NCBI RefSeq assembly: GCF_018881795.1
Contig: NZ_JACVPQ010000001.1
Coordinates: 1,274,721-1,338,720 of the forward strand
Reading direction: 5' to 3'
Length of the DNA stretch: 64,000 bases
DNA from: Polynucleobacter sp. MWH-Jannik1A5
GTDB taxonomy: Bacteria; Pseudomonadota; Gammaproteobacteria; Burkholderiales; Burkholderiaceae
A program made the translations under genes and the position numbers. Positions 24,913 through 35,415 of this stretch are shown here, piece after piece; positions within the stretch are counted from its first letter, which is position 1; every line of letters starts with the position of its first letter. A model generated the notes under the pieces. That model searched no databases. It was not told the origin of the DNA and saw nothing but the letters and a program-made list of their open reading frames with translations.

Positions 24913-27516
24913 ATGAGAATAGATAAATTAACAACTAAGTTTCAAGAGGCCTTAAGTGAGGCCCAAAGTATCGCTTTAGCCAAAGACAACCAATATATTG
25001 AGCCAGCCCATGTCTTGCTGGCAATGTTGCGTGATTCTGATGGTGGCGCAAAGAGCTTGCTAACAAGAGCGGGCGTCAATGTGGCCGGTCTCGAAAAAGG
25101 TGTGGAAAAAATTATCAGCAACCTTCCTGAAGTGCAGGGCACTAGCGGGGAAGTTCAGGTTGGCCGAGATCTCAGTAATTGGTTGAACTTGTGCGAAAAA
25201 GAAGCTAACAAACGCAATGATCAATTTATTGCTGGCGAGTTGTTCTTGTTGGTGGTTGCAGATGACAAAGGCGAGCTCGGCAAGGTTGCTCGCGAGAATG
25301 GCTTAAATCGTAAATCGTTAGAAGCGGCTATTGATTTAGTGCGCGGAGGAGAATCAGTGAATAGTGCAGATGCTGAAGGTCAACGTGAGGCCTTAAAGAA
25401 ATACACAGTGGATTTAACAGAGCGTGCTCGCATGGGCAAGCTCGATCCAGTAATTGGTCGTGACGATGAGATTCGTCGCACCATTCAGATATTGCAGCGC
25501 CGCGGTAAGAATAACCCCGTACTCATTGGTGAACCGGGTGTAGGTAAGACTGCCATTGTTGAGGGCTTGGCGCAGCGTATCGTCAATGGCGAAGTGCCTG
25601 AGACCCTAAAGAATAAGCGTGTCTTGGTATTGGATATGGCCTTGCTATTGGCTGGCGCGAAGTATCGCGGTGAGTTTGAAGAGCGCCTGAAGGCGGTTCT
25701 TAGTGATGTAGCTAAAGATGAAGGTCAAACCATCATCTTTATTGACGAGATTCATACGATGGTTGGCGCTGGTAAGGGTGATGGCGCAATGGATGCCGGT
25801 AATATGCTCAAACCTGCCTTAGCTCGTGGCGAATTGCATTGCATTGGCGCTACAACCTTAGATGAATATCGCAAGTACATTGAAAAAGATCCTGCGTTAG
25901 AGCGTCGTTTCCAAAAAGTCATGGTGGAAGAGCCTAGTGTTGAAGCAACCATCGCTATCTTGCGTGGTCTGCAAGAGCGCTATGAGCTTCATCACGGTAT
26001 TGAAATCACTGATCCAGCAATTGTGGCTGCTGCTGAGTTGTCACATCGCTACATTACTGATCGTTTCTTGCCGGATAAGGCAATTGATCTGATCGATGAA
26101 GCTGGTTCACGCATTCGGATGGAAATTGATTCCAAGCCTGAAGTAATGGATAAACTCGAGCGTCGTTTAATTCAACTCAAGATTGAGCGTGAAGCGGTTA
26201 AGAAGGAAAAGGACGAAGCCTCCCAAAAACGCTTAGGCCTCATTGAAGAGGAAATCAAGCGTCTTGGTGCTGAGTATGCCGATTTGGAAGAAATCTGGAA
26301 AGCAGAGAAGGGTGCCGTACTGGGCGCTGCCAATCTGAAGGAAGAGATTGAGAAGGTTAAGGCTGATATCGCCAAGTTGCAGCGTGATGGCAAGTTAGAG
26401 CAAGTTGCTGAGTTGCAATATGGCAAGCTGCCTGAGCTCGAAGCTAAGCTTAAATCTGCTGCAGCTGCAGAGGCAAAAGGCGACAAAGATGGCGTAGTGA
26501 AAAATAAATTACTACGCACCCAAGTGGGCGCCGAAGAAATCGCTGAAGTAGTTTCTCGTGCGACAGGTATTCCGGTTTCCAAGATGATGCAGGGCGAGCG
26601 CGATAAATTGCTCAAGATGGAAGAGCTCTTGCATAAGCGTGTTGTTGGTCAAGAGGAAGCTATTCGTGCAGTGTCTGATGCGATCCGTCGTTCTCGTGCC
26701 GGTTTGGCAGAAGAGAATCGTCCTTATGGCTCATTCTTATTCCTTGGGCCTACTGGCGTTGGTAAGACCGAGCTTTGCAAGGCATTGGCGGGCTTCTTGT
26801 TTGATAGTGAAGACCACCTCATTCGTATTGATATGAGTGAGTTCATGGAGAAGCATAGTGTTGCGCGTTTAATTGGTGCGCCTCCAGGTTATGTTGGCTA
26901 TGAAGAGGGTGGTTATTTAACTGAGCAAGTACGTCGTCATCCGTATAGCGTGATCTTGTTCGATGAAATCGAGAAAGCACATCCAGATGTGTTTAACGTA
27001 CTCTTGCAGGTATTGGATGATGGTCGCTTGACTGATGGTCAAGGCCGGACTGTGGACTTCAAGAATACGGTGATTGTGATGACCAGTAATATCGGTTCCC
27101 ATTTGATTCAATCAATGACTGATAAAAAGCAATCGGAAATCAAAGAAGCAGTGTTCGAAGAATTGAAAAATCATTTCCGTCCTGAGTTCTTAAACCGTAT
27201 CGATGAGATCGTGGTATTCCACGGCTTAGACAAAGGCAATATTGCCAATATCGCGAAGATATTGCTCAAAAACTTGTCGGATCGCTTGGCAAAAGTCGAT
27301 ATGCAGCTTGAGGTTAGTGATGCGGCTTTGAATAAGATTGCTGAAGTTGGGTTTGATCCAGTCTTTGGAGCAAGACCGCTGAAGCGGGCCATCCAGCAGC
27401 ATATTGAGAACCCGGTTTCCAAGATGATTCTGGAAGGCAAGTTCGGTCCTAAGGATGTAGTGCCTGTGGATGTGGATAAGGCGGGTGAATTTAGCTTTTC
27501 TCGCCAGGTCCATTAA
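24913..27516 (+). CDS. clpB: ClpB disaggregase
   Basis: An 867-residue Hsp100 ATPase that, with DnaK, pulls proteins out of aggregates. An N-terminal Clp repeat domain is followed by NBD1 with Walker [14 protein letters not shown] near residue 206, a long coiled-coil middle domain (about residues 410-530) and NBD2 with Walker [14 protein letters not shown] near residue 613. Full length. It has its own heat-shock promoter. An internal start for the short ClpB form was not located. Confidence 0.97.
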   Translation: MRIDKLTTKFQEALSEAQSIALAKDNQYIEPAHVLLAMLRDSDGGAKSLLTRAGVNVAGLEKGVEKIISNLPEVQGTSGEVQVGRDLSNWLNLCEKEANKRNDQFIAGELFLLVVADDKGELGKVARENGLNRKSLEAAIDLVRGGESVNSADAEGQREALKKYTVDLTERARMGKLDPVIGRDDEIRRTIQILQRRGKNNPVLIGEPGVGKTAIVEGLAQRIVNGEVPETLKNKRVLVLDMALLLAGAKYRGEFEERLKAVLSDVAKDEGQTIIFIDEIHTMVGAGKGDGAMDAGNMLKPALARGELHCIGATTLDEYRKYIEKDPALERRFQKVMVEEPSVEATIAILRGLQERYELHHGIEITDPAIVAAAELSHRYITDRFLPDKAIDLIDEAGSRIRMEIDSKPEVMDKLERRLIQLKIEREAVKKEKDEASQKRLGLIEEEIKRLGAEYADLEEIWKAEKGAVLGAANLKEEIEKVKADIAKLQRDGKLEQVAELQYGKLPELEAKLKSAAAAEAKGDKDGVVKNKLLRTQVGAEEIAEVVSRATGIPVSKMMQGERDKLLKMEELLHKRVVGQEEAIRAVSDAIRRSRAGLAEENRPYGSFLFLGPTGVGKTELCKALAGFLFDSEDHLIRIDMSEFMEKHSVARLIGAPPGYVGYEEGGYLTEQVRRHPYSVILFDEIEKAHPDVFNVLLQVLDDGRLTDGQGRTVDFKNTVIVMTSNIGSHLIQSMTDKKQSEIKEAVFEELKNHFRPEFLNRIDEIVVFHGLDKGNIANIAKILLKNLSDRLAKVDMQLEVSDAALNKIAEVGFDPVFGARPLKRAIQQHIENPVSKMILEGKFGPKDVVPVDVDKAGEFSFSRQVH

Positions 27517-27568
27517 GTAGTAAAAAAGTATTTCAGCAGGAAAATTCCTGCGCCAGTAAACTCGGAGC

Positions 27569-28804
27569 ATGACTGTTGCGCTTAGTAGGCGTGCCAGTGA
27601 TGTCCGGGTTATTGGTCTCATTAGCCTAGCTCACGGCAGCTCTCACTTTTTTCATTTAGTTCTTCCTCCCATGTTTCCGTGGTTGAAGGACGCTTTTGCA
27701 TTGAGTTACGCTGAGCTCGGTTTACTCATGTCAGTTTTCTTTGTGGTGTCTTGCATTGCGCAAGCTGCCTCAGGATTTTTAGTAGATCGTATTGGCGCAA
27801 GACCGGTATTATTTTCTGGGATTGCTTTACTAATACTCGCTGCACTCACTTACTCACAAAGCAATGGTTATGCGATGCTCATATTGGGAGCAGTGATTGC
27901 TGGTTGCGGCAACGGAATATTTCATCCTGTTGACTACACCCTCATTAATCACAAGGTATCACCCCCCAATCTTCCATATGCCTATTCAATGCATGGTGTA
28001 ACAGGGTATTTGGGGTGGGCTGCAGCCCCAGCCTTCATGGTGGCCATTGCTCAATTCAGTGATTGGCGTATCGCATTCCTATGCGCTGCCTTACTAGAGG
28101 CTTGTATTCTGGTGTTTCTGTGGCTCAATAGAGGTTATCTCGTTGATGACGTTAAAGAGCGCCATGAGAATACCCAGGCAAGTACCCAAACTACCAGCCC
28201 TGGAGCTCCGTCAGAAAGTACATTTGCATTTCTGAAATTAACTGCCGTTTGGTTGTGCTGGATTTTCTTTTTCTTTAGTATGGCATCCACTTCAAGCTTG
28301 CAATCCTTTGCGCCGAGTGCATTGTTCTCTATTTATCAAGTGCCTTTGGATGTGGGAAGTTATTACATTACTTTGTTAGCACTCGGCAGTGCTGGTGGAG
28401 TTTTATTTGGCGGTTATCTAGCAGCAAAGTTACAAGCGCCTGAACGTATTGTTTCTTCATGTTTATCTGTAACGATAGTGATGTGTTTGTTACTTGGCAC
28501 GGGATTCATTCCAGTGGCGCTGATTCCTTTCCTTTTTATTGGATTGGGTTTTGGTTACGGCGTTGTTGCTCCTTCACGAGACCTTCTGGTGAAGACGGTA
28601 ACTCCAAAAGGTGTTGCTGGACGTGTTTACGGAATCGTTTATTCAGGAATTGATTTGGGTGCTGCAGTAGGACCTTTTATCTTTGGCTTCTTTATGGATG
28701 CTGGCCTTCCAAAAGCATTATTCCTGGGTATTGTCGCCTTCCAGCTCATGATCATTCCAACGGTATTTAAGGTGTCAGCCGGAATTACTCCTAAAAGTCC
28801 TTAA
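27569..28804 (+). CDS. MFS transporter, fosmidomycin-resistance (Fsr)-like
   Basis: A 411-residue 12-helix permease of the major facilitator superfamily. The N-terminal SLAHGSSHFFHLVLPPMFPWL is like Fsr and related proteins, and FLVDRIGARPVL is the MFS loop 2-3 motif. The substrate cannot be told. It is 52 bases after clpB with no clear terminator between and may be partly cotranscribed. The inverted repeat ATTTCATAATATGAAAT lies just downstream of the stop. Confidence 0.8.
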   Translation: MTVALSRRASDVRVIGLISLAHGSSHFFHLVLPPMFPWLKDAFALSYAELGLLMSVFFVVSCIAQAASGFLVDRIGARPVLFSGIALLILAALTYSQSNGYAMLILGAVIAGCGNGIFHPVDYTLINHKVSPPNLPYAYSMHGVTGYLGWAAAPAFMVAIAQFSDWRIAFLCAALLEACILVFLWLNRGYLVDDVKERHENTQASTQTTSPGAPSESTFAFLKLTAVWLCWIFFFFSMASTSSLQSFAPSALFSIYQVPLDVGSYYITLLALGSAGGVLFGGYLAAKLQAPERIVSSCLSVTIVMCLLLGTGFIPVALIPFLFIGLGFGYGVVAPSRDLLVKTVTPKGVAGRVYGIVYSGIDLGAAVGPFIFGFFMDAGLPKALFLGIVAFQLMIIPTVFKVSAGITPKSP

Positions 28805-28817
28805 TTAGTTAGTAATA

Positions 28818-28834
28818 ATTTCATAATATGAAAT
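28818..28834. other. Short perfect inverted repeat after the MFS gene
   Basis: ATTTCATAATATGAAAT: six-base arms with a five-base centre. It is AT-rich with no T run, so not a terminator. It may be a binding site in the 282-base spacer before aceA, or chance. The rest of this spacer holds only the aceA promoter described separately. Confidence 0.35.
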
Positions 28835-28989
28835 GTCATTACACTGAGTAAAATTCTACGTAGTCAGCGATGCCTGATTTCATTCCAAGCAGTGGACGTT
28901 CATTCCACATAGTAAAAAAATAAACATAAGTTATTGAATTTAAATAACTAAATATTTTTATAAATGCTCTATATTTCTCTTGCTTGCTT

Positions 28990-29040
28990 TTGTTAACTGT
29001 CTAAACTCTTATATAAGACATAAGACTTGAACTGGTCTTA
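28990..29040 (+). promoter_or_regulatory. aceA promoter with inverted-repeat operator
   Basis: A -35 TTGTTA (28990-28995) and a -10 TATAAG (29012-29017) are 16 bases apart. An inverted repeat TAAGAC-N8-GTCTTA (29021-29040) lies at the expected transcription start, and a further TAAGAC-like copy overlaps the -10. The placement suggests a repressor site controlling isocitrate lyase; the regulator is not known from this window. Confidence 0.5.
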
Positions 29041-29086
29041 AGAGTCCTCAAATTTTGAAGTACTTGTTTAACTTAGGGAGAAAAAC

Positions 29087-30385
29087 ATGGCAGATCGCAA
29101 AGCAGAAATCGCAGCATTACAAAAAGACTGGGATACCAATCCACGCTGGAAGGGCATTACTCGTGGCTATACAGCTGAGGACGTAGTACGCCTCCGTGGT
29201 TCATTGAAGATTGAGCACACTTTAGCTAAGCATGGCGCAGAGCGTCTTTGGGAATTGGTTAACAACGAGGCTTACGTTAACTGTTTAGGTGCTTTGACTG
29301 GTGGTCAAGCAATGCAACAAGTTAAAGCTGGTGTACAAGCTATTTACCTGTCAGGTTGGCAAGTTGCTGCTGACGGTAACTCTTATGCAGCGATGTATCC
29401 AGATCAATCTTTGTATCCAGTTGATTCAGTTCCTAAGATGGTTGAGCGTATCAATAACTCATTCCAACGCGCTGATGAAATTCAAACTGCTAAAGGTATT
29501 AACAAGGGTGATGCAGGTTATATCGAGTACTTCGCTCCCATCGTTGCTGACGCAGAAGCTGGTTTTGGCGGTGTATTAAACGCATTTGAATTAAGCAAGG
29601 CATTGATCAAGCAAGGTGCTGCTGGCGTTCACTTTGAAGACCAATTGTCTTCTGTTAAGAAGTGCGGTCACTTGGGTGGCAAGGTATTGTTGCCAACTAC
29701 AGAATCTGTACAAAAATTGATCTCTGCACGCTTAGCTGCTGACGTAATGGGTGTTCCAACTATTATTTTGGCTCGTACCGATGCTGAAGCTGCTGATTTA
29801 TTGACATCTGACTACGATGCAAATGACAAGCCATTCTTGACTGGTGAGCGTACAGCTGAAGGCTTCTACAAAACACGTAAAGGCTTGGATCAAGCGATTT
29901 CACGTGGTTTGGCATACGCTGCATATGCTGATATGGTTTGGTGCGAAACAGGTACTCCTGATCTTGAGTTTGCTCGTCAGTTCGCTGAAGCAATTCGTGC
30001 GAAGTTCCCAGGCAAGATGTTGGCTTACAACTGCTCACCATCTTTCAACTGGAAGAAAAACTTGGACGATGCAACCATCGCTAAATTCCAACGTGAATTA
30101 GGCGCGATGGGTTACAAGTATCAGTTCATCACATTGGCTGGTATCCACTCTATGTGGTACAACATGTTCGACTTGGCACAAGACTACATGCAGCGCGGTA
30201 TGACTGCATACATCGAGAAAGTACAAGAGCCAGAATTCGCTGCTCGTGATCGTGGATACACATTCGTTTCACATCAGCAAGAAGTTGGCACTGGTTACTT
30301 CGACGATGTGACTACTGTGATCCAAGGTGGCAAGTCTTCTGTAACAGCGTTGACTGGCTCAACTGAAGAAGAGCAGTTCCACTAA
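29087..30385 (+). CDS. aceA: Isocitrate lyase
   Basis: A 432-residue glyoxylate-shunt enzyme splitting isocitrate to succinate and glyoxylate, needed for growth on acetate, fatty acids or PHB. The active-site signature KKCGHLGGK near residue 190 and the DAEAGFGG motif are present. Length matches the short bacterial type. GGGAGAAA precedes the ATG. No malate synthase lies next to it. Confidence 0.97.
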   Translation: MADRKAEIAALQKDWDTNPRWKGITRGYTAEDVVRLRGSLKIEHTLAKHGAERLWELVNNEAYVNCLGALTGGQAMQQVKAGVQAIYLSGWQVAADGNSYAAMYPDQSLYPVDSVPKMVERINNSFQRADEIQTAKGINKGDAGYIEYFAPIVADAEAGFGGVLNAFELSKALIKQGAAGVHFEDQLSSVKKCGHLGGKVLLPTTESVQKLISARLAADVMGVPTIILARTDAEAADLLTSDYDANDKPFLTGERTAEGFYKTRKGLDQAISRGLAYAAYADMVWCETGTPDLEFARQFAEAIRAKFPGKMLAYNCSPSFNWKKNLDDATIAKFQRELGAMGYKYQFITLAGIHSMWYNMFDLAQDYMQRGMTAYIEKVQEPEFAARDRGYTFVSHQQEVGTGYFDDVTTVIQGGKSSVTALTGSTEEEQFH

Positions 30386-30433
30386 GAAATCCCTAAGTAG
30401 TAAGTAGCAAGCAGTAACACATCAATACTGCCG

Positions 30434-30481
30434 CGGCATCTAAATGACCCCACAAGGGTGACTTAGATGCCGTTTTCGTTT
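30434..30481 (+). terminator. Rho-independent terminator after aceA
   Basis: A ten-base perfect stem CGGCATCTAA/TTAGATGCCG (30434-30443 and 30463-30472) with an inner ACCC/GGGT pairing, then TTTTCGTTT. Confidence 0.9.
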
Positions 30482-30492
30482 ACATTCTTCCC

Positions 30493-30933
30493 ATGACTAA
30501 TTGCCTACTCTGTAAAGACGAACTCAAGCCCGAAGAGGGGCAGATCATTTGGCGCGGAGATGACTGTCGAGTCATTCTGGTAAATGATCCCGATTTGCCT
30601 GGTTTCTGTAGAGTCATTTGGAATCGTCATGTAGCTGAGATGACCGATCTCAGTCATGGCGAGCGTGATCACTTAATGGCCTTGGTATTTGCCGTTGAAG
30701 AGGCCCTGCGTCACGTTATGCATCCTGATAAGGTCAATATTGCTACTTTGGGCAATATGGTTCCCCATATACATTGGCATGTCATTCCCAGATTTAGGGA
30801 TGATGCTTTCTTCCCAGGCTCTGCTTGGTCTCAGAAGACACAGGAAACTCCAAAATCAGTCATAGACTCTAGAAAGCAAAAAGCTGAGCAGTTACCTGCA
30901 GCGATAAGAGCCGTAATCGCTAATCTTGCCTAG
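30493..30933 (+). CDS. HIT-family hydrolase
   Basis: A 146-residue histidine-triad protein, probably a dinucleoside-polyphosphate or nucleotidyl hydrolase. The triad is in HIHWHVIPR near residue 96. CLLC near the N-terminus may be half of a zinc site. The start lies just after the aceA terminator, so it needs its own promoter. Its last codons overlap the stop of the convergent DUF1841 gene by four bases. Confidence 0.88.
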   Translation: MTNCLLCKDELKPEEGQIIWRGDDCRVILVNDPDLPGFCRVIWNRHVAEMTDLSHGERDHLMALVFAVEEALRHVMHPDKVNIATLGNMVPHIHWHVIPRFRDDAFFPGSAWSQKTQETPKSVIDSRKQKAEQLPAAIRAVIANLA

Positions 30934-31361
30934 ACTAATTTTTTAAGCGCTTCGAGATATTTCTCCGGACTAAGAGCTTGACCCTCACGTTGTGCCTCCC
31001 ACATCACTTGCCCTAGGCATTCCATCATGAGGTGCTGGGCTTCATGCATTGAGCCTGCCTTCAATGACAGCTTGTCGGCGATCTCCTTAATGCCAGGTGG
31101 TTGATTAATTGAGATTTGCTCGCTAATTGATAAATGCATTGATAAATGAAGGAAGGGATTTGTTTCTCCACGCTCTGGTGTGTAGTCCTGCGCTAGGGCG
31201 CCTTCTGGATCGGCGAGGAGAGCATGGTATTCCGGATGTTCTGACATCCAATCGCTAGCAAGCGTTTCCATCGGATCAAGAATATGATTCTCCGTCTTCT
31301 TTTTCCAGGTATCGCAGAAAAAGCGACGTACTTCTTCACGGGTTGGATTAAATATCGCCAC
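30930..31361 (-). CDS. DUF1841 family protein
   Basis: A 143-residue protein of unknown function that is common in beta- and gammaproteobacteria. [16 protein letters not shown] near the N-terminus and HLSMHLSISEQISINQP, which is rich in His, are family-typical and could bind a metal. I prefer the GTG at 31359-31361, which has AAAGGAAA six bases upstream and starts near the family N-terminus. A longer GTG start at 31397 would add 12 residues and overlap nth further. Third gene of rnfB-nth-DUF1841. Confidence 0.8.
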   Translation of the reverse strand: MAIFNPTREEVRRFFCDTWKKKTENHILDPMETLASDWMSEHPEYHALLADPEGALAQDYTPERGETNPFLHLSMHLSISEQISINQPPGIKEIADKLSLKAGSMHEAQHLMMECLGQVMWEAQREGQALSPEKYLEALKKLV

Positions 31362-32007
31362 GAACTTTTCCTTTGCCAGTTTTTTGTTTGAATCCACATA
31401 GTGGCTCCACTATGCATTCTGCGCAATCAGGGTTGCGCGCCTTACAGGTATATCTACCATGCAGAATAAGCCAGTGATGGGCATCATGTAGATACTCTTT
31501 TGGTACGCGTTTAAGTAATTGCTCCTCCACCTTGACGACATCCTTGCCTGGCGCTAAGCCTGTTCGGTTGGAGACTCTGAATATATGAGTATCAACAGCG
31601 ATGGTAGGTTGACCAAAAGCGGTATTGAGAATCACATTTGCGGTTTTTCTGCCGACGCCTGGTAAGGCTTCTAATTCTTCACGAGTCTGAGGTACTTCAC
31701 CTCCATGTTTTTCCAATAGCAGTCGACAGGTTTCCTGAATATGCTTACCTTTAGAATTAAATAAACCAATATGCTGAATGTAGGGTCTTACACCTTCTTC
31801 ACCAAGATCCAAAAGAGCTTGCGGGGTATTCGCAACCTTATAGAGTTTGCGTGTTCCCTTGTTAACAGATACATCTGTTGCTTGTGCAGAGAGCAGTACT
31901 GCAATAAGAAGTTCAAAGGGTGAACTGTATTCCAGCTCGGTTTCTGGTTTAGGATTATTTGCTTTGAGCTGCTCAAAAAAAGCACGACGCTTTTCTAGAT
32001 TCATCAT
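31348..32007 (-). CDS. nth: Endonuclease III
   Basis: A 219-residue DNA glycosylase/AP lyase removing oxidised pyrimidines. The helix-hairpin-helix [14 protein letters not shown] contains the catalytic Lys, and [11 protein letters not shown] the Asp. The C-terminal [4Fe-4S] motif is C-X6-C-X2-C-X5-C ([17 protein letters not shown]). Its start overlaps the rnfB stop by four bases. Confidence 0.96.
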   Translation of the reverse strand: MMNLEKRRAFFEQLKANNPKPETELEYSSPFELLIAVLLSAQATDVSVNKGTRKLYKVANTPQALLDLGEEGVRPYIQHIGLFNSKGKHIQETCRLLLEKHGGEVPQTREELEALPGVGRKTANVILNTAFGQPTIAVDTHIFRVSNRTGLAPGKDVVKVEEQLLKRVPKEYLHDAHHWLILHGRYTCKARNPDCAECIVEPLCGFKQKTGKGKVRGDI

Positions 32008-32696
32008 TTCTTTTGTTGAGCACGTGCAATCGCTGCGGCAATGATGGCGCGTTTACGCTCTTGCTCTTTTAATGCTTCTTCAGATTGAGGTGACTCATTA
32101 TTTACAGACTGCAATTTAGCGGCAGCCTTTTTGGCGAGTCGATCATCATTATCTTTTTGCTCTCGATCTAATCGTACGTCACGTTCGTGATAGCGCTTAC
32201 GTGCGATATCAGCAAGATCGGGTGACCAAGCGTCCCAACCAGTTTTGTCTCCGGTGACATTAATCATGCTGATGCAATCTACTGGGCACGGCGGAATGCA
32301 AAGGTCGCAACCTGTGCACCACTCAGTCAGCACGACGTGCATTTGTTTAGAGGCGCCAACAATAGCATCAACAGGGCATGCCTGAATACAGAGTGTGCAG
32401 CCAATGCATTTCTGTGGATCTATATACGCAACTGGGCGAGGGCGTTCTACACCGCACTCTGGATCAATGGTGGGGTGGAGTTCAAAGGCATCCTGTGAAT
32501 AGATGGGCACAAGAACCTTGCTCAGTCGCTGAATGCCCTCAATACCGCCAGGAGGGCATCGATTCGGTAAGGCTTCACCACTGGCCATGGCTTCTGCATA
32601 TCCGCGGCAATCCGGGTAGCCACACTTAGTGCATTGTGTTTGCGGAAGAATATCCTCAAGTTGATCAACGAGGTTATTGGCTTGGCTCATGGGCAT
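32004..32696 (-). CDS. rnfB: RnfB/RsxB-type iron-sulfur electron transfer protein
   Basis: A 230-residue protein with an N-terminal Fe-S domain ([15 protein letters not shown], then CPPGG) and two ferredoxin motifs ([14 protein letters not shown] and [14 protein letters not shown]). The C-terminal tail is charged and rich in Lys and Glu. Unlike true RnfB it has no N-terminal membrane helix, and no other rnf gene is nearby. The stand-alone rnfB-nth pair is common in Burkholderiales. Role: soluble electron carrier, partner unknown. Confidence 0.85.
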   Translation of the reverse strand: MPMSQANNLVDQLEDILPQTQCTKCGYPDCRGYAEAMASGEALPNRCPPGGIEGIQRLSKVLVPIYSQDAFELHPTIDPECGVERPRPVAYIDPQKCIGCTLCIQACPVDAIVGASKQMHVVLTEWCTGCDLCIPPCPVDCISMINVTGDKTGWDAWSPDLADIARKRYHERDVRLDREQKDNDDRLAKKAAAKLQSVNNESPQSEEALKEQERKRAIIAAAIARAQQKK

Positions 32697-32714
32697 TACT
32701 TACAAGGGTCCTCT

Positions 32715-32745
32715 TAAAATTAAAGGCCCCGAAGAGCCCTTAATT
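32715..32745 (-). terminator. Terminator after the PHB depolymerase gene
   Basis: On the minus strand GGCTC-TTCG-GGGCC forms a stem with a tetraloop, extended by AA/TT pairs. The trailing TTTAATTTT is a weak T run. It separates phaZ from rnfB. Confidence 0.65.
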
Positions 32746-34025
32746 TATGCAGACTTAGTAGTTTGAGTAGCGGTTTTCTTCGTGTTCTGATGTTCGCGAA
32801 TAAAGGCTTTGATTTTTGGATAAACCTTATCGCGCCAACGACGTCCAGCAAAGATGCCGTAGTGACCTGCACCCGCAACTTCATAGTGGTCTTTGTTCTC
32901 TTTTGGAATGCCTGCACACAAACCATGGGCTGAACGTGTTTGACCGCTTCCAGAAATATCATCAAGCTCACCTTCAACAGTAAGGAGGGCAGTCTTTTTG
33001 ATGTCTTGTGGTTTCACGAGCTCACCAGCAACTTCCCATGTTCCATTAGGCAATGCATAGTCTTGGAACACAGTCTTGATAGTGTCTAGGTAGAACTTGG
33101 AGTCTAAATCCAATACGGCGTTGTATTCATCGTAGAAGCGAATATGTGATTCAGCATCCTGTTCGTCGCCACGTACCAAGTTTTGGAAGTAATCCCAATG
33201 AGACTGCAAATGGTTTTGCGGGTTCATGGCAATAAAGCCAGTATGTTGCAAGAAGCCTGGATACACTTTGCGACCAGCGCCTGGGTAGTTAGGTGGTACG
33301 TTATAGATCACGTGACTCTCAAACCACTCATATGACTTCTGATCCGCCAAGTTATTCACGGCAGTTGGTGATTTACGTGCATCAATTGGGCCGCCCATCA
33401 TGATCATCGATGCTGGGGTTGCCTCACCGGCAGATGCCATGAGAGAGATTGCACCTAATGTTGGAACGGTAGGTTGACATACAGAAATCACGTGCAAATC
33501 TTTTGCGCCGATAGTCCGAATAAATTCTTGTACATAGTGAACATAGTCATCGAGACCAAATTCACCATCTTCAACTGGAACCAAGCGTGCATCAATCCAA
33601 TCGGTGATGTAAACCTTGTGATCTTGCAAGAGTGTGCGCACAGTGTCACGTAACAATGTGGAGTGGTGACCTGATAAAGGTGCCACTACTAAAACTACAG
33701 GATCTTCTTTGAGTTTTTTGATGACTTCAACATCATCGGAGAAGCGCTTGAAACGAACCAACTTGCAGAAAGGTTTTGCAAGGGTGGTGATTTCATGAAT
33801 AGCCACTTCGCGACCATGTGCCTGCACGGAGCGAATACCAAATTCTGGTTTTTTGTAATTCTTGCCTAAGCGGTAGAGGAGTTCATAGCTAGCAGCCAAA
33901 CGCTCGGAGCCTGGAACCATTGATGCAGGATTAGAAGCGTTAATAAAAGCTTCAGAAGCAGCGCGTGCCCATGAGCTAACAGGCTGAAGTAAGGCTTTTT
34001 GGAATTCGTGTAACTGATATAGCAT
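32745..34025 (-). CDS. phaZ: Intracellular polyhydroxyalkanoate depolymerase
   Basis: A 426-residue alpha/beta-hydrolase-like enzyme that would mobilise stored polyhydroxybutyrate. The nucleophile is the cysteine of SVCQPTVPTL near residue 183, as in the cytoplasmic depolymerase of Cupriavidus necator. An Asp in ELDDISG and a His in GAGHYGIFAGRRW complete the triad. No signal peptide. A PHA synthase is not in the window. Products feed acetyl-CoA to the glyoxylate shunt. Confidence 0.9.
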   Translation of the reverse strand: MLYQLHEFQKALLQPVSSWARAASEAFINASNPASMVPGSERLAASYELLYRLGKNYKKPEFGIRSVQAHGREVAIHEITTLAKPFCKLVRFKRFSDDVEVIKKLKEDPVVLVVAPLSGHHSTLLRDTVRTLLQDHKVYITDWIDARLVPVEDGEFGLDDYVHYVQEFIRTIGAKDLHVISVCQPTVPTLGAISLMASAGEATPASMIMMGGPIDARKSPTAVNNLADQKSYEWFESHVIYNVPPNYPGAGRKVYPGFLQHTGFIAMNPQNHLQSHWDYFQNLVRGDEQDAESHIRFYDEYNAVLDLDSKFYLDTIKTVFQDYALPNGTWEVAGELVKPQDIKKTALLTVEGELDDISGSGQTRSAHGLCAGIPKENKDHYEVAGAGHYGIFAGRRWRDKVYPKIKAFIREHQNTKKTATQTTKSA

Positions 34026-34056
34026 GGTGCCTCCGGTAATTCAGGGTATCCGCTTG

Positions 34057-35256
34057 TTACGCTAAGACGCGGGCGATTGCTTTAGCCACTTTATCAATAT
34101 TTTTAGTATTGAGGGCCGCCACACAAATGCGTCCAGTAGAGAGAGCATAAATGCCGTCCTCTTTCTGTAAGCGCTCAACTTGCTCAGCCGTTAAGCCTGA
34201 GTAAGAAAACATTCCACGCTGCTTTTCGATAAAAGCAAAATCTTGCTTGACACCAGCAGCAGCGAGTTTTTCCACCAGACCATGACGCATTGCTTTAATG
34301 CGATCACGCATCTCTGCCAACTCATCTTCCCAGAGCTTGCGCAGTTCTGGTGAATTTAAAACAGCAGCAGCAATTGCTGCGCCGTGAGTTGGTGGGTTGG
34401 AGTAGTTAGTACGAATCACGCGTTTCAATTGTGAAAGCACGCGAGTAGATTCATCTTTGCTTTGTGTCACGATGGACAGTGCGCCAACACGCTCACCATA
34501 GAGTGAGAATGACTTAGAGAAAGAGCTTGATACAAAGAAAGACATGCCTGATTCGGCAAACAGGCGAACTGCAACACCATCTTGCTCAATCCCAGCTGCA
34601 AAGCCTTGGTAGGCCATATCCAAGAAAGGAATCAAGCCCTTATTTTTGCAGATATCAATTACTTGACGCCATTGCGCTTCAGTAATATCTGCGCCAGTTG
34701 GGTTGTGGCAGCAAGCATGCAATAACACGGTGGTGTTCTTTGGGAATGATTCTAAAGATTTCACCATGCCATCAAAATCGACGCCACGAGTTTTGCCGTC
34801 GAAGTAGGTGTACTCAACTACTTCAAAGCCAGCAGATTCAAAAATGCCGCGATGGTTTTCCCAAGTTGGATTGCTAATCGCGCATGGCGCATTTAAGTTG
34901 AGGCGTTTAATAAAGTCTGCGCCAACACGTAATGCACCTGTGCCACCAAGGCACTCAGCTGTTACAACACGACCATCCTTAATGAGTGATGAGTCAGCGC
35001 CAAACAATAAGTTTTGCACTGCGCTGTTATATGGATTTGGGCCTTCGATGGGAATGTAGCTGCGTGGAGAGTGCTTCGCAACAATTGCCTCTTCAGCTTT
35101 GATTACCGCTTTTAAAAGGGGAACCTTGCCTTCATCTGTGTAATACACGCCAACACCTAAATTCACTTTGTCAGCACGTTGGTCTGCAACGTAGGCTTCT
35201 GTGAGGCCAAAAATAGGATCTTTAGGGGCTAGTTGAACTGAGGCAAACAGGGTCAT
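34057..35256 (-). CDS. Aspartate/aromatic aminotransferase (AspC/TyrB family)
   Basis: A 399-residue class I fold PLP aminotransferase of the Ia subgroup. HACCHNPTGADIT binds substrate and cofactor, SSSFSKSFSLYGERVG holds the PLP lysine and C-terminal GRICVAALN the substrate Arg. It interconverts aspartate, glutamate and aromatic amino acids with their keto acids; AspC and TyrB cannot be separated by eye. Divergent from uvrB across 159 bases. Confidence 0.92.
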   Translation of the reverse strand: MTLFASVQLAPKDPIFGLTEAYVADQRADKVNLGVGVYYTDEGKVPLLKAVIKAEEAIVAKHSPRSYIPIEGPNPYNSAVQNLLFGADSSLIKDGRVVTAECLGGTGALRVGADFIKRLNLNAPCAISNPTWENHRGIFESAGFEVVEYTYFDGKTRGVDFDGMVKSLESFPKNTTVLLHACCHNPTGADITEAQWRQVIDICKNKGLIPFLDMAYQGFAAGIEQDGVAVRLFAESGMSFFVSSSFSKSFSLYGERVGALSIVTQSKDESTRVLSQLKRVIRTNYSNPPTHGAAIAAAVLNSPELRKLWEDELAEMRDRIKAMRHGLVEKLAAAGVKQDFAFIEKQRGMFSYSGLTAEQVERLQKEDGIYALSTGRICVAALNTKNIDKVAKAIARVLA

Positions 35257-35415
35257 TTGAGCTTGAAATTGAGGGTTAAAGGATGGTTTTGTTCGTAATT
35301 GACGTTAAATTCAGTTTAATTGTCGGTTTTTGAGGCCAGAATCAACTATTTCCTAAGAAAAACGGCAAAATCATTGTTTGTACAAAATTCGCTGTGAAGA
35401 AATCTCACAGGTGAA

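Noticed and set aside
35257..35415. SOS box before uvrB
   Set aside because: CTG and CAG occur close to the start but 13 bases apart, not 10, and the inner bases do not fit; SOS control of uvrB is not supported by sequence.
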